Of a DNA stretch of 64,000 nt, positions 8,779 through 18,687 are shown one piece after another; position 1 is the first letter of the stretch; every line of letters begins with the position of its first letter. The notes below the pieces were generated by a model. The model saw only the letters and a list, made by a program, of their open reading frames with translations. It did not search any database and had not been told where the DNA came from. Source of the DNA: Bacillus sp. BHET2. Lineage in GTDB: Bacteria > Bacillota > Bacilli > Bacillales > Bacillaceae_B. The position numbers and the translations under genes were made by a program. The DNA lies in contig NZ_VCQN01000001.1 of the NCBI RefSeq assembly GCF_005938125.1, forward strand, positions 1,178,001 through 1,242,000. The letters run 5' to 3'.

Positions 8779-10332
8779 ATGATTATGAAAAATGATCACT
8801 CTGATGATTTAGAAAACCATTTCTCAAATAAGATGGAGGAAAATCAACAAGAAAAAAACAGACATGAAACGCACAAAAAAAATCTTCCCCCTTATTCATT
8901 TTCTCTATTTAATCTCAATCAGAAGAATGAACCTTCCAGTGAAATGATTGTAAATAACGAGAAGAATGTACCTAAAGATATTATCTTTCCTCAGGATCCA
9001 CAGGAGGGATTTCTTTCTCACCCTACATTCTTCCCCCCTCCAAAAGTGATGGATATGGAAATCAGCCTGGAGGAGAATAAAAGCATGGCCGAGGAATTAA
9101 ATGATATGGTCGAACGGGATGATGGAAAGGAAGATGAAAAACTGCTTCCTAATAATTTCATGGAGGATATACCTATTGAGAGGTATAAGGTCGATCTGTC
9201 TACTTCGGATCATATTGAAGGGGGTAACCGGCCATCTATGGATGATGAAATATCATTAGATACTTCAGCTAATGAAAATGAATCTGTGTCGATAAGAGAA
9301 GAAATATTTATGATGTTAAATGAAGAGTTAGATGAAGACTTCAATGCATCTGAACAAATAGAACCCCTTCAAGGACAAGAAATTGAGAATGATATAGATT
9401 CACTCAGTAACGAACAGAGCTATATATCAAACGATTTTTCCACTATTTCATACAAAGAAGATGATTACTATTCTTTTCTGGATCTTGATTATGAAGAAAA
9501 TCATCCGTCTCCATTCACTCAATTTTTAGAAACTATATATTGTGAAAAAAAGGCGACTCAAATAAACAATAAATATACAGAATTCGTTCGTTCCATAGAC
9601 TCCTTGACCTCTGTTCTCAAAAAGATTTCAACTGAGTGGGAAGTGATGAATGCAAGTCAAGAGCATACAGATGACTGTGAACAAAACGATACTGATCTTT
9701 CGGCTCTAAAAAAGCATTTCGAAACTGAACTCTTGTCAGAGGAGGCTGGTCCAGAAGAGGATATAGGAACTAAATCAACTGACTATCATTCTTTAACTGT
9801 AAAGATCCCTGTTGTATTATCTACTTTAAGCATTGAAGTCATTATCTTTGAGAATCTAGAATTACCGTTTCCGATTGAACATATTCAGACAATCCATTGG
9901 TCAATTCATTCTCTTAAGACACATATCCCTATCCCTTCTTCTACCCTATTTGTAAAAGGAACTCTTGTTGCTTCGATTGAATATGTAAATCCAGGGAAAG
10001 AAAATACGGTACATTCAGTAAAAATACCAGTTGAATGGAATCAAACCAGCCATATTCGTTGGATCGTTCCACCAAACATCAATAAAAGCTCTCAGAAAGA
10101 ATATATATTCTTATCTCAACATAACCAAGAAACAACTACTCATTATGATAGTCATCATTCTTTTTGTGAAACTATCCAAGATTCTCTACAAGATTTTAAG
10201 TTTATTTGTCAACAAGAGTCTTTGAAGCAAAATGGCAGGTCAATTTTAAAAATTCAAGGATGTTTAACACTATGTCTTCATTTAACACAAGAACAATTTG
10301 TCCAAATCGATACAGTTAAATGGATTCAATGA
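8779..10332 (+). CDS. Acidic long-armed CsxC-like spore surface protein
   Basis: A 517-aa protein in two parts. Residues 1 to about 335 are low-complexity and strongly acidic, probably disordered, with no domain I recognise. Residues 340-430 repeat the CsxC-like module in degenerate form: VKIPVVLSTLSIEV, HIPIPSSTLFVKGTLVASIEYV, VKIPVEW, plus a final TLCLHLTQEQFVQI resembling the paralogs' IKVLQ.QQ end. The ATG at 8779 has no ribosome binding site. AGGAGG (8734-8739) lies six bases before an in-frame ATT at 8746, so translation may start there (11 more residues). The long arm suggests a spacer or bait for basic partners. Confidence 0.7.
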   Translation: MIMKNDHSDDLENHFSNKMEENQQEKNRHETHKKNLPPYSFSLFNLNQKNEPSSEMIVNNEKNVPKDIIFPQDPQEGFLSHPTFFPPPKVMDMEISLEENKSMAEELNDMVERDDGKEDEKLLPNNFMEDIPIERYKVDLSTSDHIEGGNRPSMDDEISLDTSANENESVSIREEIFMMLNEELDEDFNASEQIEPLQGQEIENDIDSLSNEQSYISNDFSTISYKEDDYYSFLDLDYEENHPSPFTQFLETIYCEKKATQINNKYTEFVRSIDSLTSVLKKISTEWEVMNASQEHTDDCEQNDTDLSALKKHFETELLSEEAGPEEDIGTKSTDYHSLTVKIPVVLSTLSIEVIIFENLELPFPIEHIQTIHWSIHSLKTHIPIPSSTLFVKGTLVASIEYVNPGKENTVHSVKIPVEWNQTSHIRWIVPPNINKSSQKEYIFLSQHNQETTTHYDSHHSFCETIQDSLQDFKFICQQESLKQNGRSILKIQGCLTLCLHLTQEQFVQIDTVKWIQ

Positions 10333-10348
10333 TATGTATATGGATTCA

Positions 10349-10378
10349 GGGGTACACTTCTTTGTGAACCCCTTTTTT
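10349..10378 (+). terminator. Terminator after the acidic CsxC-like gene
   Basis: Stem GGGGT-CAC / GTG-ACCCC with loop TTCTTT and a T6 run. Confidence 0.8.
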
Positions 10379-10421
10379 GGGCGTTCACTCTCCATTCTCT
10401 ATAAAGTCTGTACTCATAAGA

Positions 10422-10475
10422 AAAATGCCGTAAAGGCAGATTCGCATTTTCTATACGGGTCTGCCTATGGCATTT
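10422..10475. terminator. Long imperfect hairpin between convergent genes
   Basis: AAAATGCC-AGGCAGA pairs with TCTGCCT-GGCATTTT around a 19-nt loop. A/T runs lie on both sides, 12 bp from the stop of the minus-strand paralog. Confidence 0.7.
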
Positions 10476-10486
10476 TGAACCTAACA

Positions 10487-11248
10487 CTAGCGTTGGATGA
10501 TGTTTCTGAAACGATTGAAGACTACTTCAGGTCCTTGCTGCTCTTCTCCTTCACCGGTATCAGCATCTCCAGCCATTTGTTGTTTCTTTTGGGTTAATTT
10601 AATAAGCAGGTTAATGTCCATCTTTTCTGTGATTTTATTAAAACGTCCCCAATTATCGAAGTTTTCAGTAATATCCCATTGGTTTACTGCAGAGGCAAGA
10701 AGTTTACAATTAATAGGCTCGTTATTGATTTCAAATGTTAATGAACCGAATTCGCAACGGTTTGCACCCATTCCGTCTTTAGCAAGTTCTCTTCTTTGCA
10801 AGACATTCTCTTTAATACTGAAGTCAATTCCAAACGGTTTATTGACATCATTAGCCAGTCTCACTCTATCATACGCTTTAAAAGGAATGTCAACACTATA
10901 GTCTTTCACTACTCCATAGGAGCCTTCTACATATTGGATATTCTTGTGGACAATTCCTTCTACAAAAAGCTTAACGTATTGAGGAAAACCTGGTACAGGA
11001 ATTGCTTTACATTGAGTTAATGAGACGTTCTTTTCAATATTTTTAATAGCTCTAGCATAAGTTGGTAGATAGATCTCTGCTTCTGTTAAAGATTGGAGAA
11101 ACACATCACCTAGAACAACAGTTACTTCCTCTAAGTTTAAGTCTGGTACATACGTTTCAGTAAAAAGGCTTCTTGCCTCCGCTTTATCATTTGGTGATTG
11201 TGGAGGGCACCCATCATGTCCAAACCCGCATCCTGTATTCTTTTTCAT
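10487..11248 (-). CDS. CsxC-like spore surface protein, paralog on minus strand
   Basis: A 253-aa paralog in the opposite orientation. The module is VTVVLGDVFLQSLTEAEIYLP, IKNIEKNVSLTQCKAIPVPG, KLFVEGIVHKNIQYVEG, VDIPFKAYDRV, CKLLASAVNQWD and a final MDINLLIKLTQKKQQ. It lacks the second block (NRQEFDFF..GYPEKD) of the plus-strand pair. A glycine- and cysteine-rich start (CGFGHDGCPP) could be a cross-linking head. GGAGTG precedes the ATG. A CATAGATTA -10 lies at 11341-11349, with AC 18 nt upstream, slightly too far for a perfect sigma-K site. It converges on the gene at 8779. Confidence 0.75.
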   Translation of the reverse strand: MKKNTGCGFGHDGCPPQSPNDKAEARSLFTETYVPDLNLEEVTVVLGDVFLQSLTEAEIYLPTYARAIKNIEKNVSLTQCKAIPVPGFPQYVKLFVEGIVHKNIQYVEGSYGVVKDYSVDIPFKAYDRVRLANDVNKPFGIDFSIKENVLQRRELAKDGMGANRCEFGSLTFEINNEPINCKLLASAVNQWDITENFDNWGRFNKITEKMDINLLIKLTQKKQQMAGDADTGEGEEQQGPEVVFNRFRNIIQR

Positions 11249-11580
11249 ACTATTTCACTCCTGATAATCATAAATTAATCAACAGAATAGGCTATTAATG
11301 TAGTGAAGACAGTACAGATTCCTTTTCTATTGACTTACTATAATCTATGTATATTTTTTCAGAATGAGTGGACGAGTGTCGGTAGGCTTCAACATATTTC
11401 TAGTATTAATTCTATTAATCTGTGAAACTTCATGTCATGTGTTAATCAATTCATCTGTGTGAGGCGATTATATATATAATTCGTTGGTGCCTTTGTAACA
11501 TTTACCCAAATCGGTTCATACAATAGAGTAAAAATCTTTAGGAGGAGATTACAATAAAGGAGGAAGCTAATTTATCACCG
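11249..11580. other. Divergent intergenic region
   Basis: 332 bp without a gene. It carries the sigma-K-type promoter at 11498-11525 (plus) and the weaker minus-strand -10 CATAGATTA at 11341-11349. Two ribosome binding sites sit at its right end. Confidence 0.6.
11498..11525 (+). promoter_or_regulatory. Sigma-K-like promoter of the coiled-coil gene
   Basis: AC (11498-11499), 17-nt spacer, CATACAATA (11517-11525). It lies 15 bp before a strong AGGAGG site. Confidence 0.65.
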
Positions 11581-12654
11581 ATGTACGCTATTTCTGACCA
11601 AGAAACCCTTTATTTAAAATCTGAAATAGAGAACCTGAATAAAACAATTCGAAGTCTGAAAAGTAGTTATCTGTATGCTGAAAATGAGTATCATAAGGCC
11701 GAACTTAAAAAGGTTCAGGAGGAATTAAAACTTGCTCTCCTTCGAATAGAAGAGAACGATACAGTTGAACGGGAACTCATTGTAGATCGAAACCTGTTTA
11801 AAGAAGGTAAAGAGAAAGTAGAAAGTCAAGTACATTCACTTCATGACGCTTTGCATGGAAAAGAAGAGTTATTACAGCAGCAACAAGTGAACAAGAATGA
11901 ACTCGAACAAGAACTCCTTTCTAACGGGCTTGAACTGAGACAACTCTCTCAAAAAATAACTGAATTAAAGAAGAACCAACAAGAACTATTCAGTAAAAAT
12001 CAAGCATTGTTGGAGGAAAACATCCTACATTTAAGAAAATCAGACAGCTTAAAGAGTGAACTCCAAAGCAAAAACCTTCATATTTCGGACTTAAATTCGG
12101 CATTGGCTCATTCTGAAGATACAAAGAAAGAAATGTTTTATAACCTGATATCCAAAACCGAGGAGTTAGAAGAGTTAATATCCGAGAGAAAACATACCCT
12201 TGATTCATTGCAATTTGCAAAAGACCAATTAATAGAAGCAGAAAAGCAAAAAATGGAATATCTTAAAACCTTTATCAGCCAATATCAAAAACATTTTGAA
12301 GAAAATGAGTGGTGGCTTTCCTCACAATTTGCCGACATTGATCAACGAACAAAACAACAAGATGAACGAATTGAAGCGGTTGAGCAGGAGCAGGAAAATC
12401 ATTTTTCTCTACAGAGTGAAGTGCTAGAGGGAAGGTTTAAGCAGGTTGAGCAAAGGTTTCTGAATTTTATTACAGAGGTCGACTCTATTCGGGACTATAA
12501 TTCCATATTGACACACAATTTATTAGAGCTTAAGAGACTGATGGAGAGCCAAAGACGCAGTCAGGCTCATATCATTAACCCACGTCAAAAACCCTCTGTA
12601 GCGAAGATTTCTGCACCGATTGATCAGCAATTTATAGAAGATGAAAAAGAATAA
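11581..12654 (+). CDS. Coiled-coil protein, probably spore-associated
   Basis: A 357-aa protein. Nearly all of residues 5-235 form heptad-rich coiled coil, followed by a second coil (residues about 255-325) and a short disordered tail. No enzymatic motif, signal peptide or membrane segment is visible. The start is uncertain. The ATG at 11581 lies 17 nt after AAGGAGG, which is too far. A stronger AGGAGG at 11540-11545 is 8 nt from an in-frame ATA at 11554, which would add nine residues. The sigma-K-like promoter upstream points to late mother-cell expression. A scaffold role in the coat or exosporium is an inference only. Confidence 0.75.
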   Translation: MYAISDQETLYLKSEIENLNKTIRSLKSSYLYAENEYHKAELKKVQEELKLALLRIEENDTVERELIVDRNLFKEGKEKVESQVHSLHDALHGKEELLQQQQVNKNELEQELLSNGLELRQLSQKITELKKNQQELFSKNQALLEENILHLRKSDSLKSELQSKNLHISDLNSALAHSEDTKKEMFYNLISKTEELEELISERKHTLDSLQFAKDQLIEAEKQKMEYLKTFISQYQKHFEENEWWLSSQFADIDQRTKQQDERIEAVEQEQENHFSLQSEVLEGRFKQVEQRFLNFITEVDSIRDYNSILTHNLLELKRLMESQRRSQAHIINPRQKPSVAKISAPIDQQFIEDEKE

Positions 12655-12691
12655 AAAAACGATGCCACAGGGATTCCTTGGCATCGTTTTT
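12653..12691. terminator. Bidirectional terminator
   Basis: AAAAAACGATGCCA pairs with TGGCATCGTTTTT around an 11-nt loop, between convergent genes. Confidence 0.92.
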
Positions 12692-12693
12692 GG

Positions 12694-13896
12694 TTAAAAT
12701 GTTATCTTAATTTTATTATTTGAGCTAAGCTGGAGCTCCTGATCTTCAAATAATACAAACCCTAAAATGGTTGAAGTTTCCTGTTCTTCAAGATTTTCAA
12801 CCGTAAATTGCAACCCCTCCACTGCTATTATTTCACCAGGGGGAATGATTGAATCCTGTATGGATTCTATCCAATATTCTCCGGTGGAATATGCCTTTTC
12901 CAACCAATCTTTTCCCATATACTTCCATCCTTGTGCACCGTTTTGACCTTGGAGAGAAAATATTTCGCTCATTTCAGGAGGAAGAATCTGTCCTCCAATT
13001 TCAATCTTATCAGGTGGATCCATCCGAAAGCAGATTTTTGGATTCGTTAAGTCTACGTTTCCAGTATTCTTTATGAAGAAATCAGCTTTAATGGAATAGC
13101 GTTCTGATTTTCGATTGGGAATTAGATTGTAATCAAAATATATTTCCGCATATGGCTTTATTTCCTGAGCTTCACGGACTTTCCGATTTGCTTTTCGCAT
13201 TTTCATCTCATCATACGTTTTATCATCTATCTGGATATTTTCACTTGAATTCTTCTTCTCACTATTTGTGTCAGTTTGCCCTGTTTGATTACTAGTGGTT
13301 CCAAAAAGATGGAGAACATTAAGGTCCAGTAAACTGGGCTTCTGATTTCCAAGTAGCGTTTTAAGCACACATTGAGTTAGAATGGCGGGAGCTTCTCTTA
13401 ACAAAAAACCTTCCTCTTTACACGTTAACGAACATCTTAGATGCGGAATGGCATGGTGCTCAGGTATTAAATAATACCCTTTAAATTTCAGTTCATGCTT
13501 ATATATTGATAGATTTTTTTTAACATTAATGGAATTTAGCTTTTCATTATATCCGACAGAAATAAATCTGCTATCCCCCTCTGACTTACTCGACACTAAA
13601 TCAATAAATAGATCCCCGTCTCTTATCCTTCCAGTATCACTTTTACTGGTAACCTCAATTCCATGATCCGTTAATACCCTGGTCACTTTTTCAATTATTT
13701 CTTTGTTTATGCTCGCATTTGGTGTGTTTACTGATAACCATATTTTTTTCCCATGGAGTGAACTCTTCACTTCCACGCTTTGTTCTTCTTCGTTCAAATG
13801 GAATTGATGATTATTCTCCGCACAATAAAATTGGATGGCAGCTATGGAATGGGCTGGAATCGTTCCCCAATCATGGTTGTTGATTTTTAATTTCAT
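12694..13896 (-). CDS. Unknown two-domain protein
   Basis: A 400-aa protein I cannot assign. Residues 1-190 alternate strands and helices (HGKKIWLSVNTPNASI, RDGDLFIDLVSSKSEG, FISVGYNEKL), faintly like a small alpha/beta enzyme fold. Residues 190-245 form a polar linker (QTGQTDTNSEKKNSSE). Residues 255-400 look like an immunoglobulin-like beta sandwich: ADFFIKNTGNVDLTNPKICFRMDPPDKIEIGGQ (in parts) and a final strand at the C-terminus. There is no signal peptide. ATG 13896 is preceded by GGTGAG; upstream in-frame GTG codons overlap that site. It converges on the coiled-coil gene, and the context suggests a spore surface or glycan-related role. Confidence 0.7.
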   Translation of the reverse strand: MKLKINNHDWGTIPAHSIAAIQFYCAENNHQFHLNEEEQSVEVKSSLHGKKIWLSVNTPNASINKEIIEKVTRVLTDHGIEVTSKSDTGRIRDGDLFIDLVSSKSEGDSRFISVGYNEKLNSINVKKNLSIYKHELKFKGYYLIPEHHAIPHLRCSLTCKEEGFLLREAPAILTQCVLKTLLGNQKPSLLDLNVLHLFGTTSNQTGQTDTNSEKKNSSENIQIDDKTYDEMKMRKANRKVREAQEIKPYAEIYFDYNLIPNRKSERYSIKADFFIKNTGNVDLTNPKICFRMDPPDKIEIGGQILPPEMSEIFSLQGQNGAQGWKYMGKDWLEKAYSTGEYWIESIQDSIIPPGEIIAVEGLQFTVENLEEQETSTILGFVLFEDQELQLSSNNKIKITF

Positions 13897-14243
13897 TTTT
13901 AGGCTCACCACCCTTTAGAAGTAGTCTATGTATCATATGAACTCTAGAAATAAATTATGAATCTGTTCAAATAATATGCTTGTCGCCTCTGTTCAAGCCG
14001 CTTCTGCTTTTATGGTTCATCCTGCTCCAGCGGCTAGAGACTCGAGGTCATAAGCTGCTTACGCTTTTAGGTGTAGGCTAATGCTTGTTTTGTATTACAG
14101 CCCTCTCCTCTGGTTCATTTTCACATAAACTAGTAAAAGCAAGTCAGCTTGCACTTTACCCTTCAATATATGGACTCGTTAGATCAGATGTCTGGTCTTA
14201 ACCGTTCTAATAAAATTCACTCTATTTGAAAGGAGAAATGTAT
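13897..14243. other. Intergenic region before the sulfate operon, with decayed Bacillus repeat
   Basis: 347 bp without a gene. Positions about 14028-14075 (GCTCCAGCGGCTAGAGACTC, then GGTCATAAG and CTTACGCTTTT) look like a worn copy of a repeat common in Bacillus intergenic DNA. A CATAAACTA sigma-K-like -10 at 14124-14132 has no AC at the right distance. An imperfect palindrome AGATCAGA-TG-TCTGGTCT lies at about 14180-14197. No S-box or T-box leader is visible. Confidence 0.5.
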
Positions 14244-15392
14244 ATGATTTCCCCACACGGAGGTAAACTCATTAATCAAGTTGTAAAAGGGAAAGAGCGT
14301 GATGAACTACTAAACAACGTGTCCACTTTATCCACTATCACATTAGATTCTTGGGGGTTGTCTGACTTAGTCCTCATCTCAACAGGAGCCTTCAGTCCCT
14401 TAAAAGGGTTCATGAATCAGAAAGACTATTTACAAGTGCTGAAAGATATGAGGTTAGCAAATGGTGTTGTTTGGAGTTTGCCTATTACACTCCCTGTTCC
14501 AAAACGATTGAGGGAAACTTTATCGATTGGGCAAACCGTTTCTCTTAAAGGAGAAGATGGAGTGATCTACGGCACTTTGGAAATAGAAGAAATGTATGAA
14601 TATAGTAAAGAAGCTGAGGCTCTTTTCGTATTTAAAACATTGGACAAACTCCACCCGGGCGTGCAGAAAACCTTTCAGAAAGCAGATGTGTATGTTGCTG
14701 GATCTGTTAAGCTCCTAGCCTTCCCGGATATATTCAATGCAGATTTCCAAACCCCTGATCAGCTTAGGAAGCGTTACAAGGATTTAGGTTGGAAAACAGT
14801 GGTGGCATTTCAAACACGGAACCCTATTCACAGGGCCCATGAGTACCTTCAAAAAACAGCGCTTGAGAATGTCGATGGTCTATTGATCCACCCCTTGGTA
14901 GGGGAGACAAAACAAGATGACATTCCTGCAGATATTCGAATGAAAAGCTATAGAGTATTACTTGATGAGTACTATCCAAAAAAGAGGGTTATATTGTCTA
15001 CATTTCCTGCTGCGATGAGGTATGCGGGTCCACGTGAAGCATTATTTCACAGTATTGTAAGAAAAAATTTTGGCTGCACCCATTTTATTGTCGGGAGAGA
15101 CCATGCTGGAGTTGGGGATTATTATGGAACCTACGATGCACAGGAAATCTTTAATCAGTTCACTAAAGAAGAGATAGAGATTGAAATATTGAAATACGAA
15201 CATGCTTATTATTGCATTAAGTGTGCTACGATGGCTACTTCTAAGACGTGCCCCCATAAGGATGAATATCATATTCACCTTAGTGGAACGAAAGTGAGAA
15301 AGATGTTGAAGGATGGAATCATGCCTCCAAAGGAATTTTCCAGACCGGAAGTAATCGAAATACTCATGAATGAAATGAGTTCAGATTCTTAG
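14244..15392 (+). CDS. sat: Sulfate adenylyltransferase (ATP sulfurylase)
   Basis: Makes adenosine 5'-phosphosulfate (APS) from ATP and sulfate in the cytosol. The product is 382 aa, the same length as B. subtilis Sat. It shows the catalytic [11 protein letters not shown] (residues 190-200), the later [18 protein letters not shown] and the zinc-type cysteines [18 protein letters not shown] 14244 lies 8 nt after AAAGGAG; the upstream in-frame TTG at 14226 contains that site and is rejected. It heads an operon with a sulfate-type permease, APS kinase and CysQ. No APS/PAPS reductase follows, so the product probably goes to PAPS for sulfotransfer rather than to cysteine. Confidence 0.96.
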   Translation: MISPHGGKLINQVVKGKERDELLNNVSTLSTITLDSWGLSDLVLISTGAFSPLKGFMNQKDYLQVLKDMRLANGVVWSLPITLPVPKRLRETLSIGQTVSLKGEDGVIYGTLEIEEMYEYSKEAEALFVFKTLDKLHPGVQKTFQKADVYVAGSVKLLAFPDIFNADFQTPDQLRKRYKDLGWKTVVAFQTRNPIHRAHEYLQKTALENVDGLLIHPLVGETKQDDIPADIRMKSYRVLLDEYYPKKRVILSTFPAAMRYAGPREALFHSIVRKNFGCTHFIVGRDHAGVGDYYGTYDAQEIFNQFTKEEIEIEILKYEHAYYCIKCATMATSKTCPHKDEYHIHLSGTKVRKMLKDGIMPPKEFSRPEVIEILMNEMSSDS

Positions 15393-15421
15393 AATGGGAG
15401 AATCGCTAAGGAGACATCATC

Positions 15422-17182
15422 ATGTTTGAATTTTATATTGTTATAGTTGGAATGGTCGTTATGCTCTCTTGTTTAATCTTTGAATTGGAGCGCCCTGAAA
15501 TCGTTATTCCCACCACGCTCCTACTTTTCGTTATGACTGGCGTTATAACTCCCCAAGAAGCAACAAAAGGGTTCTCGAATGAAGGGATGCTTACCATAGG
15601 TTTATTGTTTTTGATTGCCGGAAGTATACAATCGAGCGGCATCGTAGATCACGCTCTTCTGAAACTATTAGATCACTCCTCTTCAAGAAAATACATGCTC
15701 GCCAAACTGCTCGTTCCGATTTCAGTACTATCGGCTTTTCTTAATAATACTCCTATCGTCATCGCTTTTACTCCCCTTGTGAAGAAGTGGTGTGAAGACC
15801 ATCAGCTTTCACCTTCAAAATTCCTAATTCCACTCTCATATGCCACGATTCTCGGCGGTACGATCACGCTCATCGGGACGTCAACGAATCTTGTTGTTCA
15901 TGGTTTAATGCTAGATCATGGTTTGCCTGGATTTACATTTTTTGAATTGAGTAAAATAGGCATTCCGATTACTCTGGTTGGTTTGTGTTATCTTATTTTC
16001 TTTAGTTCTTATTTGTTACCAACCCGGCAAAGCCCCAAAATGACAAACATTGAAGCCTTGAGAGAGTTTACGGGGGAAGTGCTAATACTAGGAGATTTTC
16101 CATACCTTCATAAAACAGTTGAACAAGCTAGGCTGCGGAGCTTAAAAGGACTATTCCTTATCAGTATAATCCGGGATGATGAAATTATCACCCCTGTCTC
16201 AAATGCAACAGTACTAAAGGAAAATGATCGCTTAATTTTCACAGGGGACATCACGACCATTACGGAGCTTCAATCGAATAAAGGACTTCAATTACAAAGT
16301 AATAGCGGGGCTTATTTTCCTTACCATCATCAATTAGTAGAAACAGTCGTATCTCACCATTCTTCCTTATTATATAAGAAAATAAAAGAGACGAATTTTA
16401 GGAGCAGATACAATGCAGCCGTCATTGCTGTCCATAGACAAAATCAACGACTCAAAGCAAAAATCGGGGATATTGTTTTAAAACCAGGCGATATCCTACT
16501 GCTTGTTGCAGGTACTGACTTTCATAAGAAAGCACCTACAAATGACTTTTACTTTGCCTCACTAATTGATAAAAAAATCCTTACTCAAAAACAAAAAAAA
16601 CAGGGCTGGTTCTCAATTGTTCTATTAGGGACCATGATCCTCCTGGTCACGTTAGGATTTGTTTCAATGCTCACAGGCATGACGTTTGCCTCTTTAGTAT
16701 TATTCTTGTTCAAGATCATTCATCCTCAACAGGCAAAGCAAGCTGTTCAATGGAATGTATTAATGATGATTTCCTGCTCTTTCGGTATCGGTTATGCGTT
16801 GATGAACTCAGGCGTTGCCGCTTTTATTGCCAATTTATTAATGGAAGCGTCAAGACCATTCGGAGTGTTCGCCGTTATCATAGCAATCTATCTATTAACC
16901 AATTTGTTCACTGAATTGATGACGAACAGTGCAGCTGCTGTGTTGATGTTCCCTATCATCCTTGAAGTTGCAAGTACAATGAATTTAGATCCGATTCCAT
17001 TAGCCGTGCTTGTTACCATAGCAGCTTCAGCAAGCTTTGCTACACCGATTGGTTACCAAACGAATTTAATTGTATATGGACCAGGTGGCTATCAGTTCAA
17101 AGACTTTCTGAAAGTGGGGATTCCCCTGAATATCCTTACAATGATTACAACAGTCGTATTGGTCTACTTTTTTTGGCTATAA
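15422..17182 (+). CDS. SLC13/DASS-type anion permease with two RCK-C domains, probable sulfate importer
   Basis: A 586-aa membrane protein. Its N-terminal transmembrane half includes the SNT-like repeats [14 protein letters not shown] and [19 protein letters not shown]. Residues about 210-380 carry two TrkA-C-type regulatory domains (VLREND-like NDRLIFTG and GDILLLVAG). The second membrane half contains [20 protein letters not shown] and [21 protein letters not shown]. This architecture is known from sulfate/sodium-dependent SLC13 relatives in algae and bacteria. AAGGAG is 8 nt from the ATG. It lies 29 bp after sat, so sulfate is the likely substrate. Confidence 0.88.
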   Translation: MFEFYIVIVGMVVMLSCLIFELERPEIVIPTTLLLFVMTGVITPQEATKGFSNEGMLTIGLLFLIAGSIQSSGIVDHALLKLLDHSSSRKYMLAKLLVPISVLSAFLNNTPIVIAFTPLVKKWCEDHQLSPSKFLIPLSYATILGGTITLIGTSTNLVVHGLMLDHGLPGFTFFELSKIGIPITLVGLCYLIFFSSYLLPTRQSPKMTNIEALREFTGEVLILGDFPYLHKTVEQARLRSLKGLFLISIIRDDEIITPVSNATVLKENDRLIFTGDITTITELQSNKGLQLQSNSGAYFPYHHQLVETVVSHHSSLLYKKIKETNFRSRYNAAVIAVHRQNQRLKAKIGDIVLKPGDILLLVAGTDFHKKAPTNDFYFASLIDKKILTQKQKKQGWFSIVLLGTMILLVTLGFVSMLTGMTFASLVLFLFKIIHPQQAKQAVQWNVLMMISCSFGIGYALMNSGVAAFIANLLMEASRPFGVFAVIIAIYLLTNLFTELMTNSAAAVLMFPIILEVASTMNLDPIPLAVLVTIAASASFATPIGYQTNLIVYGPGGYQFKDFLKVGIPLNILTMITTVVLVYFFWL

Positions 17183-17208
17183 ATGATTGAATGATGGAGG
17201 TGGAAAAG

Positions 17209-17805
17209 ATGAAGAAAAAGAATATTTCATGGCATGAGGGTAAAGTAGAAAAAGAAAATCGACAACTTCTTCACAATCATAAAAGTGTATTGGTTTGGTT
17301 CACGGGATTATCAGGTTCTGGTAAGTCTACCATTTCAGTGGAACTTGAAAAGGCGCTCTATGAAATGGGGATACACACGTATCGACTCGACGGAGATAAT
17401 ATCCGTCACGGCTTAAATCGAGACCTGACTTTCTCTGAGGAAGACCGTAATGAGAATATCCGGAGAATTGGTGAAGTAGCGAAATTGTTTGTGGATGCAG
17501 GTGTCATCACCTTAGCTGCCTTTATTTCCCCTTTTAAAAAAGACCGTAGGTTTGTACGTTCTTTATTTTCCGAAGCGGAATTCATAGAAGTTTATGTAAA
17601 AGCAAGCATAGAGGAATGTTCTAAGCGAGACCCTAAAGGGCTATACAATAAGGTACAGATGGGGGAAATTAACAATTTCACAGGGATTGATTCACCTTAT
17701 GAGATTCCTGAGTCCCCGGAACTTTTGATCAATACTGAAATTCAAACAATTGAGGAGTCCGTTAAGCAAATAGTCCACTACTTACAGAATAAACGATTGC
17801 TATGA
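17209..17805 (+). CDS. cysC: Adenylyl-sulfate kinase
   Basis: Phosphorylates APS at the 3' position to give PAPS. The protein is 198 aa, close to the 197 aa of B. subtilis CysC, with P-loop GLSGSGKS (33-40), the [10 protein letters not shown] region, the phosphorylation-type serine motif [10 protein letters not shown] and [11 protein letters not shown] 17209 follows GGAGGTGG at 5 nt; an in-frame ATG at 17191 overlaps that site. It lies 26 bp behind the permease in the same operon. Confidence 0.96.
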   Translation: MKKKNISWHEGKVEKENRQLLHNHKSVLVWFTGLSGSGKSTISVELEKALYEMGIHTYRLDGDNIRHGLNRDLTFSEEDRNENIRRIGEVAKLFVDAGVITLAAFISPFKKDRRFVRSLFSEAEFIEVYVKASIEECSKRDPKGLYNKVQMGEINNFTGIDSPYEIPESPELLINTEIQTIEESVKQIVHYLQNKRLL

Positions 17806-17866
17806 TGGTGGAATTCTATGTATTTGTTCACCATTTTATTAAACTATACAGGAGTTGAAAAACACC

Positions 17867-18637
17867 ATGCTGAGAGATGTAATCGAGATCGCCATCCAAG
17901 CAGGTCAAAAAATTATGGAGGTGTACGATGAGATCTATACTGTACACCAAAAAGCAGATCAATCCCCCTTAACCCTTGCAGATCAATTGTCTCATGAATA
18001 TATACAAACAAAATTAAACTTGCTACAGTTGAAACTGCCCTTACTCAGTGAAGAAGGAGCACACATTCCTTTCAAAGTGAGAAAAAATTGGTCAACATTT
18101 TGGTTGATTGATCCTCTGGACGGCACAAAGGAATTTATTAAGAAGAATGGTGATTTCACAGTCAATATCGCACTCATTCAAGGAAATCGACCTGTACTGG
18201 GAGTCATCTATGCACCTGCTCATGATATTCTTTATAGCGCTGAAAAAAATAAAGGAGCTTTCAAATTACTTCATGCCAGTTCTAACACAAAACGGAAGAA
18301 GATCAAAATCACTTCCTCCTCTTCAAAGATTAAAAAAGTGGTTATTTCCAGATCTCATCTTTCTGAAGCTACCAAAAACTATCTTGAGAATCTTCACCAA
18401 CAGGAAGGGAAGCTTGAATACTCATCCATTGGCAGTTCGTTAAAGTTCTGTCTGGTTGCTGAAGGGGCCGCTCATTATTATCCCCGCTTAGCACCTACAA
18501 TGGAGTGGGATACGGCTGCGGGTCAAATTATAGTAGAAGAAGCACACGGACAAGTGGTCGTGTACGATACAGGCAAACCTCTGGAATACAATAAAGAAAA
18601 TCTTACGAATCCCTCTTTCCTGTGTACCATTCGATAA
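17867..18637 (+). CDS. cysQ: 3'(2'),5'-bisphosphate nucleotidase CysQ
   Basis: Hydrolyses the 3'-phosphate of PAP, the inhibitory by-product of PAPS-dependent sulfotransfer. The 256-aa inositol-monophosphatase-fold protein has the metal sites KADQSPLTLAD (29-39), SEEG (61-64), WLIDPLDGTKEF (79-90) and EWDTAAGQ near 207. Start choice: ATG 17867, with GGAG 12 nt upstream; an in-frame TTG at 17855 directly abuts that site. It closes the sat operon. A PAP phosphatase in the same operon, with no reductase, supports sulfotransferase use of PAPS. Confidence 0.93.
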   Translation: MLRDVIEIAIQAGQKIMEVYDEIYTVHQKADQSPLTLADQLSHEYIQTKLNLLQLKLPLLSEEGAHIPFKVRKNWSTFWLIDPLDGTKEFIKKNGDFTVNIALIQGNRPVLGVIYAPAHDILYSAEKNKGAFKLLHASSNTKRKKIKITSSSSKIKKVVISRSHLSEATKNYLENLHQQEGKLEYSSIGSSLKFCLVAEGAAHYYPRLAPTMEWDTAAGQIIVEEAHGQVVVYDTGKPLEYNKENLTNPSFLCTIR

Positions 18638-18640
18638 TAC

Positions 18641-18678
18641 AAAAAAAGGCTGTGTATTAAGTGTTGACATAGCCTTTT
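18641..18678 (+). terminator. Terminator of the sat-cysC-cysQ operon
   Basis: AAAAAAAGGCTGTG pairs with CATAGCCTTTT around a 13-nt loop. Confidence 0.75.
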
Positions 18679-18687
18679 ACTATATTC

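Noticed and set aside
10298-10597. 99-codon plus-strand frame
   Set aside because: It overlaps two convergent CsxC-like genes and both terminators between them.
13897-14243. S-box or T-box riboswitch before sat
   Set aside because: None of the conserved leader motifs was found; only a worn intergenic repeat and weak palindromes are present.
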